64,000 nucleotides of DNA from Desertimonas sp963786985 (GTDB lineage: Bacteria; Actinomycetota; Acidimicrobiia; Acidimicrobiales; Ilumatobacteraceae). The stretch covers positions 177,698-241,697 of the forward strand of contig CAWBBL010000015.1 in assembly GCA_963786985.1 (NCBI GenBank). Reading direction: 5' to 3'. This document shows positions 49,900 through 58,977 of this stretch, piece by piece. A program made the translations under genes and the position numbers. The notes beneath the pieces were generated by a model. It saw nothing but the letters and a program-made list of their open reading frames with translations, did not search any database and was not told the origin of the DNA. Numbering within the stretch: the stretch's first letter is position 1; every line of letters starts with the position of its first letter.

Positions 49900-52368
49900 G
49901 TGACCGTGGCGATCCACACCACGCAGGTCGATCGGGCGAGGCAACTCGTCCGCAAGGTTGCCCGCAACGCCCGGGACAAGAACGAGTGGCGCAAGATCGT
50001 CAAGTTCCGACTGTGGATGCCGGTGGCGCTGCAGGTGCTGCTGATCGTGGTCCTGCTCTGGTACACGGAGCTGCGGTTCGACGGATTCATCAACCGGGCG
50101 AACATCACCACGGTGTTGCTGCTGGCGATGCCTCTGGCGCTGGTCGCCGTCGCCCAGACCCATGCGATCCTCGTCGGGTATCTGGACCTGTCGGTCGGAG
50201 CGATGATCAGCTTCGGTGTCGTCGTCGGCTCGTTCCTGATCGGCGGCGACGCCTCGTCGGTCGAGATCGTCGCCGGAATCGCCGCGATCCTCGCCTGTGG
50301 CCTCGGTCTCGGGGTGGTCAACGCCGTGCTGATCAGAGGGTTCAAGATCCCGTCACTCATCGCCACCTTGGCAACACTCAGCATCCTCGACGGGATCTCG
50401 CTGACCTTGCGACCCACCGCCCAAGGGATCATCAGCGACGACCTGGTGTCGTTGCTCAGGACGAGCGTGGGGCCGATCCCCGTCGCGTTCATCGTCATCG
50501 TCGTCGGAGCCGGCCTACTCGATCTCTGGCTACACGCCTCGGGGCCGGGTCTCGAGGTGCGGGCGGTCGGCTTCGACGAGCGCGCGGCGAAGCGCGGCGG
50601 CATCAGGACCAACTGGATCCGGGTGCGCGCGCTGATTCTCTCGAGCGTCCTCGCTGCCGTCGCCGCGCTCTTCGTCATGGCCCGCTCGCCGATCGGTAAC
50701 GCCCAGATCGGGAGCTCGTTCGCGCTCAACAGCATCACCGCCGCCGTGCTGGGTGGGGCGGCACTCGCCGGCGGCCGAGCGACGTTCGTCGGGAGCACGG
50801 TGGCTGCGGTGCTCCTCGCCCTCGTCATCACCGCACTCCCGTTCCTCGGACTGTCACCCACCGATGGCTCGATGATCATCGGCCTCCTGGTGCTGGTGGG
50901 GATCGTCCTGTTCCAGGTGGGGGATCTCAAGGAGCTGGTCAAGCGCAACTTCCGCAGGGCACGTCGCCTCGCTCTCGGCAGTCGGGTCGCCGAGAGCGCC
51001 GACATCCCCAACTTCTACGCCGCGGGAGTCGACTTCTCGGTGGTGCCGACCGAGCGCACGTTGATCGCCAACGGGATCGTCCTCAGCCTCGATCCGCAGA
51101 TCGGGGAGGTCAGCGGGTGCGACGTGCTGATCGATGGAGATCGAATCGTCGCCGTGGGCCGGGGCCTGGAGACGGACGGAGCGGAGGTGATCGACGCGTC
51201 AGGGATGATCGTGATGCCGGGGTTCGTCGACAGCCACCGCCACATCTGGGAGGGCCTCCTGCGCAACATCGGCGCCGACGTGCCCCTCGAGGGCCGGTCG
51301 AGCTACATCTCGCACGTGCTGCACAAGCTGGCGCCCGCATTCCGTCCCGAGGACGCCTACATGGGCAACTTCATCTCGGCGCTCGGGGCCATCGACGCCG
51401 GAGTGACCACGTTGTTGGACTGGTCGCACATCCAGGGCTCACCCGACCACACCGATGCGGTCGTCCAGGCGTTGAAGGACTCCGGAATGCGGGCCGTGTT
51501 CGCGTACGGGTTCCCGTGGTGGGGCAAGTGGGAGGAGCGCCAGCCGAGCTGGTTCATGCGGGCGGCCACCCAGCACTTCTCGACCCAGGACCAGCTGCTC
51601 ACTCTCGCGCTGGCTGCGCCCGGCCCGGAGTTCACCGACTTCGAGGTGACCCGCGACCATTGGAAGCTGGCCCGCGAGGCCGGCGCCCGGATCACCACCC
51701 ACGTCGGCGTCGGCTCCTACGGCCTGGACGCCAAGTTCGAGCAGTTCGGAAAGTCGGGCGTGCTCGGTCCCGACACGACGTACATCCACTGCACGACGCT
51801 CAACGACACCGAGATCCAGATGATCGTGGACACCGGCGGCACGGTGTCACTGGCGGCGCCGGTGGAGATGATGATGGGCCATGGCATGCCGCCCATTCAG
51901 AAGTTCCTCGACCGGGGCTTGAATCCCAGCCTCAGCGTGGACGTGGAGACGAATGTCCCCAGCGACATGTTCAACCAAATGCGATCGGTACTCGCCCTGC
52001 AGCGGGCGTTCGCAGCCGGCGGGGGCAAGGCGCCGATCACCGCGCGTGACGTCCTGGCCTTCGCGACCATCGAGGGCGCCAGAGCAAATGGGCTCGATGC
52101 CAAGGTGGGGTCACTGACGCCAGGCAAACAGGCAGACATCATCATGTTGCGCACCGACCGGATGAACGTGACGCCGCTCGGTGACCCGGCCGATGCGGTG
52201 GTGACGAGGATGGACACCGGCAACGTCGACACGGTCGTGATCGCCGGCCGAGTGATGAAGCGGGGCGGCCGACTGCTTCACGTCGACTGGACTGCCGCAC
52301 ATCGCCGAGCCATGGAGGCCCGGGACTTCGTGATCGCCAAGTCGGGCTTCAAGCTGCCAAAGATCTAG
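49900..52368 (+). CDS. ABC permease-amidohydrolase fusion protein
   Basis: One uninterrupted frame of 822 codons joins two complete proteins. Residues 1-345 are an RbsC-type permease (AILVGYLDLSVGAMISFGVVVG, VRAVGFDERAAKRGGIRT, VLGGAALAGGRATFVGSTVAA). Residues 346-383 are a basic linker (RRARRLALGSR...). Residues 384-822 are an amidohydrolase with all classic ligands: His446 and His448 (FVDSHRHIW), His601, His630 (IHCTT), Asp681 (LSVDVET). RbsC-type permeases end in the cytoplasm, so the enzyme would sit at the inner mouth of the channel. The pair mirrors the separate amidohydrolase-permease genes at 44537-46794. Start GTG 49900. Confidence 0.9.
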   Translation: MTVAIHTTQVDRARQLVRKVARNARDKNEWRKIVKFRLWMPVALQVLLIVVLLWYTELRFDGFINRANITTVLLLAMPLALVAVAQTHAILVGYLDLSVGAMISFGVVVGSFLIGGDASSVEIVAGIAAILACGLGLGVVNAVLIRGFKIPSLIATLATLSILDGISLTLRPTAQGIISDDLVSLLRTSVGPIPVAFIVIVVGAGLLDLWLHASGPGLEVRAVGFDERAAKRGGIRTNWIRVRALILSSVLAAVAALFVMARSPIGNAQIGSSFALNSITAAVLGGAALAGGRATFVGSTVAAVLLALVITALPFLGLSPTDGSMIIGLLVLVGIVLFQVGDLKELVKRNFRRARRLALGSRVAESADIPNFYAAGVDFSVVPTERTLIANGIVLSLDPQIGEVSGCDVLIDGDRIVAVGRGLETDGAEVIDASGMIVMPGFVDSHRHIWEGLLRNIGADVPLEGRSSYISHVLHKLAPAFRPEDAYMGNFISALGAIDAGVTTLLDWSHIQGSPDHTDAVVQALKDSGMRAVFAYGFPWWGKWEERQPSWFMRAATQHFSTQDQLLTLALAAPGPEFTDFEVTRDHWKLAREAGARITTHVGVGSYGLDAKFEQFGKSGVLGPDTTYIHCTTLNDTEIQMIVDTGGTVSLAAPVEMMMGHGMPPIQKFLDRGLNPSLSVDVETNVPSDMFNQMRSVLALQRAFAAGGGKAPITARDVLAFATIEGARANGLDAKVGSLTPGKQADIIMLRTDRMNVTPLGDPADAVVTRMDTGNVDTVVIAGRVMKRGGRLLHVDWTAAHRRAMEARDFVIAKSGFKLPKI

Positions 52369-52386
52369 GCGGCTCACTCCCGCTTG

Positions 52387-53079
52387 TCACTGCAACAGCC
52401 AGCCACCGTCGATGGCGAGGTTGACGCCGTTCACTCCCCGATTCTCGAGCAGGAACTCCGTGGCGCCGACGACTTCGGCCATCGTGACAAGACGTCCCGT
52501 CGGCGTTCGTTGAATGACGGCGTCGAGTGGCTTGTTCTCCCAGTACGGGCTGTCGCCGACGATTCCGGGATGGATGGCGTTGAAGCGCACCGGCGCCAGC
52601 TCGATGGCCAGGGTACGGATGAGGCTGCTCACACCGCCGTTGACAGTCGTCACCGTGGTGGAACCTGGATACGGGCGGTCCTTCGCTCGGCCGCCGAACA
52701 GCACCACCGAGCTGTCCTCCGAGAAGCGGTCGATGAGGGCGTGCACCGTGGTGGTGTAGCCGACGAGCTTCATGGTCGTCAGGTAAATGGCGTCGGCGAC
52801 CGTGTACTCGCGAATGGGGTTGTTGTCCCTGGCGATCGACGACAGGACCAGCCGCGACACCGCACCCAGCCCGCTGATCGCCTCGGCGATCGTGTCTGGT
52901 TCGGCGAGGTCGAAGGCCAGTGCGCCGACGTCAGCACCAAGCTCGGATGCGACCTGGTTCGTGCGTTCACGATCGCGGCCGGTGATGGTCACGTCGTGAC
53001 CTCGCTCGTGATAGTGGCGGGCGACTTCGCGCCCGATGCCACCCGTGCCGCCGACCACGAGAACAGATCCGTCACCCAT
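52387..53079 (-). CDS. SDR-fold protein without the YxxxK active site
   Basis: A 230-residue Rossmann-fold protein with VLVVGGTGGIGREVARHY (NAD(P) motif) and the fold-typical RFNAIHPGIV and LAIDGGW. Where classical SDRs have S...YxxxK it reads LFGGRAKDRPYPGSTTVTTVNGGVSSL, with no Tyr-Lys pair. It is therefore an atypical SDR: a different proton relay, a binding protein, or inactive. ATG 53079 chosen. It converges with the fusion gene and ends 18 bp after it; a role in the same pathway is possible but unproven. Confidence 0.75.
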   Translation of the reverse strand: MGDGSVLVVGGTGGIGREVARHYHERGHDVTITGRDRERTNQVASELGADVGALAFDLAEPDTIAEAISGLGAVSRLVLSSIARDNNPIREYTVADAIYLTTMKLVGYTTTVHALIDRFSEDSSVVLFGGRAKDRPYPGSTTVTTVNGGVSSLIRTLAIELAPVRFNAIHPGIVGDSPYWENKPLDAVIQRTPTGRLVTMAEVVGATEFLLENRGVNGVNLAIDGGWLLQ

Positions 53080-53298
53080 GTGGCTCCTCTCGCCGATGGC
53101 CCACGACCCTAGACAACTGCTGCAAGGTCGCATCGTGCGAGCGAACGTTGTGGCGCTCTCTCCGTGGAGTTTCGGGCTGTGCCGCGGAATCTGGCGAGCA
53201 CTCGCCGGTCGTCACCGTCGACACATCTGAGATCCGGTGAGACGCCGGGACGCTGAATTCCGAGATCGAATCCAGCCGCTGTAGTACACCACTGCGGC

Positions 53299-53322
53299 GA
53301 GAGGCGAAGGCCAGCGCCTCTC
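53299..53322 (+). promoter_or_regulatory. hairpin just upstream of the calcium-repeat protein gene
   Basis: GAGAGGCG (53299-53306) and CGCCTCTC (53315-53322) form a perfect 8-bp stem with an 8-base loop, ending right before GGGAG, the likely ribosome-binding site of ATG 53336. Confidence 0.4.
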
Positions 53323-53335
53323 GGGAGTGAGTGTG

Positions 53336-54733
53336 ATGAGAACGAGAGTGCTCGCCGCCATCACGGTGGTGACGTTGTTGCCCGCGGCGATGGGCGACGG
53401 TGCTCGTGCCGGACCGACATCGCCGTCCGGCGTCGCGGATCCACCGTCGCCGGCGACCGGGCATGCTCAGGTGATCGCTCAGGGTCTCGTCAACTTCGGT
53501 GATGGCCCCTACGCGTGGACACTGGGCGAGATCGAAGTTGAAACGACCGAGCACATGTTGGCAGTAGAGACCGCAACGTTCCTCCTCGCCGGCGACGACT
53601 CTGTCCACGTGCACGGCACCGAGGGCACCTCGGTCCGACTTGCCGCGGGCGAGGCGATGTTCCGGCCGGCGGGCTCGACGGCAGCCGTTCTCGGCGACGT
53701 ACCGGCCACCGTTGGGGCGATCGCCGTCGGTCCGGCCGCCGCCGGTCAAACTGGCACCTTCACGCCCGGTGCCGGCGCGCACGATGTCGACCTGCTCCGG
53801 GACGTGCTCGCCCCAGGCGAGGCTCTCGTGCTTCCGGCAGGTCTGGCCGCCTTTGTCGTGCTCACTGACGGCGACGTCGCCGACAACGAAACGACCCTGG
53901 AAACCGGATCGGCGACGCTCGTTGCCGGCGGGCAGTTGCTCACCAATCCCGCTGAGCAAGATCCAGCGATCGTGGTCGTCGCCGTGATCGGACCGTCGAT
54001 CACGATCGGTACGCAGGCGTCGACGTCCACATCGACATCAGCTGCGGCGACGACCACGGCGCCCCCCATGGTCACGACAACCGTCACCGCCGCAGTGTCG
54101 CCCGACACCGACGACGACGGCCTGACCGACGCTGAGGAAGCGGATCTCGGCACCAACCCCAACGACGAGGACAGTGATGACGACGGTCTCAACGACGGTC
54201 GAGAGCACTTCGACATCGGCACTGATCCGGCCGATCCGGACACGGACGATGACGGGCGGACCGACGGTGGCGAGATGATCGGGACCGACTTCCCCTCCGA
54301 TCCCACCGACGCCGATACCGACGACGACGGGCTCGACGACGGCGAGGAGGCGGGTGACTGGGAGACCGACTCATACGATTCCGATACCGACGACGACGGG
54401 CTCACCGACGGCGACGAGGTGCACTCGTACTCGACCCACCCGCACAAACCAGACACCGACGGCGACTTCTTCAGTGACGGCAACGAGGTCGCCGCCGGAA
54501 CGAATCCAACAGTCGTCGACACCGACGGCGACGGGCTAACCGACAGCGAGGGCTTCGATCATTTCACGGATCCCCTCGACGACGACACTGACGACGATCG
54601 GCTCTATGACGGCGACGAAGTCAACGTGTTCAACACCGACCCGACGAACACCGACAGCGACAGCGACGGGTTCCCCGACGGCACCGAGATCGCCAACGCC
54701 ACCGACCCGAACAACCCTGCCTCCCACCCCTGA
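53336..54733 (+). CDS. secreted protein with thrombospondin type 3-like calcium repeats
   Basis: A 465-residue exported protein. Signal peptide at residues 1-22 (MRTRVLAAITVVTLLPAAMG...). Residues about 40-220 look like two cupin-like beta domains (VHVHGTEGTSVRLAAGEAMFRPAGS and LAPGEALVLPAGLAAFVVLTDG). A Thr/Ser-rich linker follows. Residues about 255-465 are eight or more Asp-rich repeats (DTDDDGLTDAEE, DSDDDGLNDGRE, DTDGDGLTDSEG) of the TSP3/OmpA-linker type that bind calcium. It is probably a surface or matrix protein; no anchor is visible. Confidence 0.85.
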   Translation: MRTRVLAAITVVTLLPAAMGDGARAGPTSPSGVADPPSPATGHAQVIAQGLVNFGDGPYAWTLGEIEVETTEHMLAVETATFLLAGDDSVHVHGTEGTSVRLAAGEAMFRPAGSTAAVLGDVPATVGAIAVGPAAAGQTGTFTPGAGAHDVDLLRDVLAPGEALVLPAGLAAFVVLTDGDVADNETTLETGSATLVAGGQLLTNPAEQDPAIVVVAVIGPSITIGTQASTSTSTSAAATTTAPPMVTTTVTAAVSPDTDDDGLTDAEEADLGTNPNDEDSDDDGLNDGREHFDIGTDPADPDTDDDGRTDGGEMIGTDFPSDPTDADTDDDGLDDGEEAGDWETDSYDSDTDDDGLTDGDEVHSYSTHPHKPDTDGDFFSDGNEVAAGTNPTVVDTDGDGLTDSEGFDHFTDPLDDDTDDDRLYDGDEVNVFNTDPTNTDSDSDGFPDGTEIANATDPNNPASHP

Positions 54734-54880
54734 AGGCCCTCGACGGATCAGGCGTTGCCGACGGCGGCACCCGTGGCGGTGCGGGATCAAGCCCGGGCGG
54801 CACGGGCATCCCAGGTGCGGCGCCCGAATTGAGGGTCGACGGGAAGCGGGCCTGTCGCTCGGATATGCCACTGTGAGGTC

Positions 54881-56173
54881 GTGACCGACTTGTTGGACCT
54901 CGCGGTCGATCGTGCCGTTCAGAGCTACGTCGATGCGCATCCCATCAGCCGCCAGCTGGCAGCCCGAGCGGCGGTCGTCCTTCCCGGTGGGAACACCCGC
55001 TCGGTTCTGCACATCGACCCGTTCGCCTTCCGCGTCGCGGACGCCACTGGGGCGCGGCTCCGCGACGTGGATGGACACACCTATGTCGACCTGCTCGGCG
55101 ACTTCTCGGCCGGGCTGCTCGGACGCAACCCCCGCGTCGCAGCGGTGGTGCGCGAGGTGCTTGAACGCGGCTGGTCCTACGGGGCGATGACCGAAGCCGA
55201 GACGCTGTTCGCCGAAGCCGTCGCCGCCCGCTTCCCGTCGATCGAGCAGGTTCGGTTCACGAACTCGGGTTCGGAGGCCAACGTGATGGCCCTGATGACG
55301 GCTCGCCACGTGACGGGCCGGCCGCGAGTGGTGGTCTTCGACGGCGCCTATCACGGCGGCCCGCTGTACTTCGGTCCCGGCGGCGAGGCACTGCGGGTGC
55401 CGTTGGAGTACGCCATCGTGCCGTACAACGACGTGGCCACGCTCGAGGCCGAGCTGACCGGCAACGGCGGGCGGGTGGCGGCCGTGCTGGTCGAGCCGAT
55501 GCTCGGTGCTGGCGGCTGCATCCCGGGCCGGCGTGACTTCCTCGTTGCCGTTCGTGAGCTGACGACCCAGGCTGGCGCCTTGCTGATCTTCGACGAGGTG
55601 ATGACGTCGCGCCTTTCGCTCGGCGGCGCCCAGGAGCTGCTCGCGATCACGGCGGACCTGACGACGCTCGGGAAGTACCTCGCCGGTGGCTTCTCGTTTG
55701 GCGCGTTCGGCGGCCGGCGCGATGTCATGGCCGCCTTCGAACCCGCCGCCGGCGGCGGGCTGACCCATGGCGGGACGTTCAATAACAACGCGTTCACGAT
55801 GGCGGTCGGCGCAGCGGTCGCCGGTCTGGTCGACGCCGGCTCGCTGGCGACGCTCAACGAGCGCGGCGAGCAGCTGCGCCGGAGGCTGAACGAGCGGTTC
55901 GCGCGCCGCGCCGCGGCGTTCACGGCGACGGGCTGGGGCTCCCTGCTGTCGATCCACCCGGTGCGTGGCGCGATCGAGAGCCCGGCGGATCTGGCCCGCG
56001 CCGATCCGCGGTGGCGCCAGTTGCTCTTCCATGAGCTGTTGGCGCATGGCTATTACACGGCCCCACGCGGCTACCTCGCGCTGACGATGGACGTCTCCGA
56101 CGACGACCTCGACGGCTTCCTCGTAGCGGTCGACGATGTCCTCGACCGCTACGCCGAGTTGGCGTGCTCATGA
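54881..56173 (+). CDS. class III aminotransferase (glutamate-1-semialdehyde aminomutase-like)
   Basis: A 430-residue PLP enzyme resembling HemL. Motifs: RLRDVDGHTYVDLLGDFSAGLLG, VRFTNSGSEANVMALMTAR (PLP phosphate site), VVFDGAYHGG, LLIFDEVMTSRL (Asp contacting PLP nitrogen) and TTLGKYLAGGFSFGAFGG (PLP lysine). No tetrapyrrole genes are near, so it is more likely a general aminomutase/aminotransferase than HemL itself. GTG 54881 begins the family N-terminus. Its end overlaps nothing; GrpB-family gene follows 82 bp later. Confidence 0.88.
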   Translation: MTDLLDLAVDRAVQSYVDAHPISRQLAARAAVVLPGGNTRSVLHIDPFAFRVADATGARLRDVDGHTYVDLLGDFSAGLLGRNPRVAAVVREVLERGWSYGAMTEAETLFAEAVAARFPSIEQVRFTNSGSEANVMALMTARHVTGRPRVVVFDGAYHGGPLYFGPGGEALRVPLEYAIVPYNDVATLEAELTGNGGRVAAVLVEPMLGAGGCIPGRRDFLVAVRELTTQAGALLIFDEVMTSRLSLGGAQELLAITADLTTLGKYLAGGFSFGAFGGRRDVMAAFEPAAGGGLTHGGTFNNNAFTMAVGAAVAGLVDAGSLATLNERGEQLRRRLNERFARRAAAFTATGWGSLLSIHPVRGAIESPADLARADPRWRQLLFHELLAHGYYTAPRGYLALTMDVSDDDLDGFLVAVDDVLDRYAELACS

Positions 56174-56255
56174 GGTCCGAGTTGGCGTCGACCATCCGGA
56201 CCGACGCGGGACAGGCCGCTGGGACTCGACCACACTGCGGTGGGATCATCACGAC

Positions 56256-56801
56256 GTGAGCGATGCGGTCCTCGTCGCGGAGTACGACCCGACGTGGCCA
56301 ACCGTGTTCGCCGAGCTCGCCGAACGCCTGCGCGCCAAGCTCGGGGACGTCGCCCTGCGCATTGACCACATTGGGTCCACCGCCGTTCCCGGGCTCGACG
56401 CCAAGCCGATCATCGACGTACAGATCTCGGTGGCCAGCCTGGAGCCCGTCGGTGCCTTCCGACCGCAGATCGAGGCCTGCGGCTTTGCGTGGCGGGCCGA
56501 CAACCCCGAGCTGACCAAGCGCTACTTCCGGGAGCGACCCGGCATGCGGCGTACCCACCTCCATGTGCGTCGTGCGGGCAGCTTCTCCGAGCAGTTCGCG
56601 CTGTTGTTCCGGGACTACCTACGCACTCATCCCGAGCGGTGCGCCGAGTATGCCGATGTGAAGCACCGGCTCGCGCCGCTGCTCGTCGCCGACCGACATC
56701 GATACGTCGAAGCGAAGGCACCGTTCGTCTGGGAGACGATCCACCTCGCCGACGACTGGGCTCAGGCGGTCGGCTGGGAACCCGGCCGAAGCGACGGCTG
56801 A
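56256..56801 (+). CDS. GrpB-family nucleotidyltransferase-like protein
   Basis: A 181-residue protein of the GrpB family (nucleotidyltransferase fold). It shows VAEYDPTWPTVFAELAERL, IDHIGSTAVPGLDAKPIIDVQI (the GS and D-x-D-like residues of the fold) and RTHLHV, followed by YVEAKAPFVWE. Some relatives carry a CoaE domain; this one is the short form. GTG 56256 is chosen, as the upstream codons overlap the aminotransferase end. Substrate unknown. Confidence 0.85.
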   Translation: MSDAVLVAEYDPTWPTVFAELAERLRAKLGDVALRIDHIGSTAVPGLDAKPIIDVQISVASLEPVGAFRPQIEACGFAWRADNPELTKRYFRERPGMRRTHLHVRRAGSFSEQFALLFRDYLRTHPERCAEYADVKHRLAPLLVADRHRYVEAKAPFVWETIHLADDWAQAVGWEPGRSDG

Positions 56802-56973
56802 CGACACCACCCGATCGAAGCAGTTCACCGAATTTGACGGTTCAAGCGGGCTGGGCACGAGCCGTTGGGCGTCTCTCAACGATTTCACAACTTCGTTTCG
56901 TCATGATGCAACGATGTCCACTCGACCAACCGCGACCACACTGGCGGCGTCGGATCCTGTCGGAAGGCGGCCG

Positions 56974-58335
56974 ATGGTCGGGGAGCGGTGTCGGTCACTG
57001 AGGGTGTCGGCGTTCGCGGTGACCTGCGCCGCGACTGCCGCCGCGCTTTCGACGGTCGGGCCTGCCAGGGCGACGGAGCCTCCCATCAGCGACCCGGTGC
57101 GGGAGGCTGCGTTCGAGTACGCCCAGTGCGTGCGCGACAACGGCATCGGGGACTACCCGGATCCACAGGTCCTCGAGGACGGCGGCGTCACAATCGCCTC
57201 TCCTCTCGACGTCACGACCGCCGGGAACGAGGAGGTGGCCGCGGCTCAAGCGGCATGCCTGCACATCCTCGAAGAGGCCGGCCCTGCCAGCGTCGACCCG
57301 CCCGGCTCCACTCCGGACGGCGCCTCACCGAGTGGATCGAGTCCCGCTGGCGCGTCGGAGTGGGACAAGATCGTGCCCGGTGGCGACTGCGTGTGCGCTG
57401 ACGGCAGTGAGTTCGCCTTCTGGGAGCGGCAAGCCGACGCGACCAAGGTGGTGTTCTATCTTGACGGCGGCGGCGCTTGTACCGACGCCACGACGTGCGC
57501 CTTCACCGGCATCAACGGCGAGTCGGACTTCTACAACTGGAGCGTTGCGGGGGAGGATCCGGGTTTCCCGGGGGGCGGGATCCTGGACTTCGACCGGGTT
57601 GACAATCCCTTCGCCGACTACTCGTTCATCTACGTGACTTCGTGCACCGGGGACGGCGATCTCGGCGACATCACCCGCCAGTACTCGCCGGGGTTGACCG
57701 TTGAGCACAACGGTTTCGTCAACGGCTCAGCCGCGCTCAACTATCTCGCCGAGCACTATCCCGACGCCACCCAGGTCGTCGTCGTCGGCAACACCGGCGG
57801 GTCGGTCGCGGCCCCCATCTACGGTGGCCTCGTCGCCGATCTGCTCCCCGACGCCCAGGTCACCGTGTTCGGCGGTGGGTCCGGCCACTGGCCCGACGAC
57901 CCCGAGCTCAACGCCGAGATCCTCGGCGAGCTGTGGGGCGTCTACAGGACAATGCCGGACTGGGAGGTCAACGATGGACTCACCGCCGGCGACTGGGGGA
58001 TGCCCCGGTTCTGGATCCAAGCAGGCCGGCACAACCCCGACATCGTGATGGCCCGCTTCGACTTCGCCTACGACCGCAACGCGGCGCGGGTCCTCGAGTC
58101 GTTGGGCGTCGCGATGTCGACCCTCGAGGTGATCGACGCCAACGAGGCGGCGATCGAGGACGAAGGGGTCGTGCAACACAGCTACATCGCCCCCGGGGAC
58201 GGACACAGGATCCTCGAGTTGGACGAGTTCTACGAGTTGGAGGTGAACGGCGTCAGACTGGTCGACTGGGTGGCGGCGCTGATCGCCGGTGAACCACTCG
58301 ACGACGTCCACTGCGACACTTGCGAGACAGCATGA
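56974..58335 (+). CDS. secreted pectinacetylesterase-family protein with an N-terminal Cys domain
   Basis: A 453-residue exported protein. ATG 56974 has GGAAGG six bases upstream and gives a normal signal peptide (residues about 1-32, VSAFAVTCAATAAALSTVG); an earlier ATG at 56914 would add 20 residues. Residues about 37-110 form a small actinobacterial domain (FEYAQCVRDNGIGDYPDP...AQAACLHIL) with two cysteines. The rest resembles pectinacetylesterase/Notum: VVFYLDGGGACTDATTC, FIYVTSCTGDGDLGD, HNGFVN. The nucleophile elbow reads GNTGGS, with Thr at the usual Ser place. Confidence 0.78.
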   Translation: MVGERCRSLRVSAFAVTCAATAAALSTVGPARATEPPISDPVREAAFEYAQCVRDNGIGDYPDPQVLEDGGVTIASPLDVTTAGNEEVAAAQAACLHILEEAGPASVDPPGSTPDGASPSGSSPAGASEWDKIVPGGDCVCADGSEFAFWERQADATKVVFYLDGGGACTDATTCAFTGINGESDFYNWSVAGEDPGFPGGGILDFDRVDNPFADYSFIYVTSCTGDGDLGDITRQYSPGLTVEHNGFVNGSAALNYLAEHYPDATQVVVVGNTGGSVAAPIYGGLVADLLPDAQVTVFGGGSGHWPDDPELNAEILGELWGVYRTMPDWEVNDGLTAGDWGMPRFWIQAGRHNPDIVMARFDFAYDRNAARVLESLGVAMSTLEVIDANEAAIEDEGVVQHSYIAPGDGHRILELDEFYELEVNGVRLVDWVAALIAGEPLDDVHCDTCETA

Positions 58336-58518
58336 CCGGGGCCGCACAGGAGCGTGTGGCTGAGACGAGACCTCAACGAGTCACCGTGATGGTGGTTGCG
58401 AGGCCGGCGCGGTTACGGCGTGCTCGCCAGCGGCGACCTCCGAACCGCGCAACCGCCCTTCAGAAGAACTTCAGGGATTCTCCAAGCGATTCGCCGGTGG
58501 ATGCGTCACGCTGGCCCG

Positions 58519-58908
58519 ATGACGACGATCGATGACACCGTGCGCCGTGCGGCGATTGAACGCCTTCTGCGCTTCGACACCGACGGCACCCACCACGACC
58601 TCTATCACGACGACGCAATCCTCGAGTTCCCGCAATCGGGCGAACGCTTCGAGGGGCTGGACAACTTCCGTAAGTGGCGCGACCAGTACCCGGCGCAGGT
58701 GACGGTGCGGATCCGGCGGATCTCCGGCTCGGGAGATGTCTGGGTCGGCGAGCTCTCGGCGAGCTACGACGGTGGGCCATGGATGCTCGGCATCAGCGTG
58801 CACGAGTTCCGCGGCGAACGAATCGCCCGGGAGAGAATCTACGTCACCGAGCCATGGACTGCCCCCGAGTGGCGAGCGCCATGGCGCTCGGCCACCGTCG
58901 CCGAGTGA
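58519..58908 (+). CDS. SnoaL-like (NTF2-fold) protein
   Basis: A 129-residue protein with the SnoaL/NTF2 cone fold pattern: an N-terminal helix (VRRAAIERLLRFD), HHDLYHDDAILEFPQSGERFEGLDNFRKWR, then strands ending HEFRGERIARERIYVTEPW. Such proteins are isomerases, cyclases or binding proteins. There is no partner to suggest a substrate. ATG 58519 (MTTIDDTV) is chosen over one six codons earlier. It lies in a run of small single genes on the plus strand. Confidence 0.78.
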   Translation: MTTIDDTVRRAAIERLLRFDTDGTHHDLYHDDAILEFPQSGERFEGLDNFRKWRDQYPAQVTVRIRRISGSGDVWVGELSASYDGGPWMLGISVHEFRGERIARERIYVTEPWTAPEWRAPWRSATVAE

Positions 58909-58977
58909 CCGGACCTTCTCGCGCTCCACTGTCGCCGAGCGCCGCCGTGCCGTTCGGTGTGACGCGAGAATTGATCG

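Noticed and set aside
54881..56173. hemL (glutamate-1-semialdehyde aminomutase of haem synthesis)
   Set aside because: The fold and motifs fit, but no other tetrapyrrole gene is near and the N-terminal sequence differs from HemL; kept as HemL-like.
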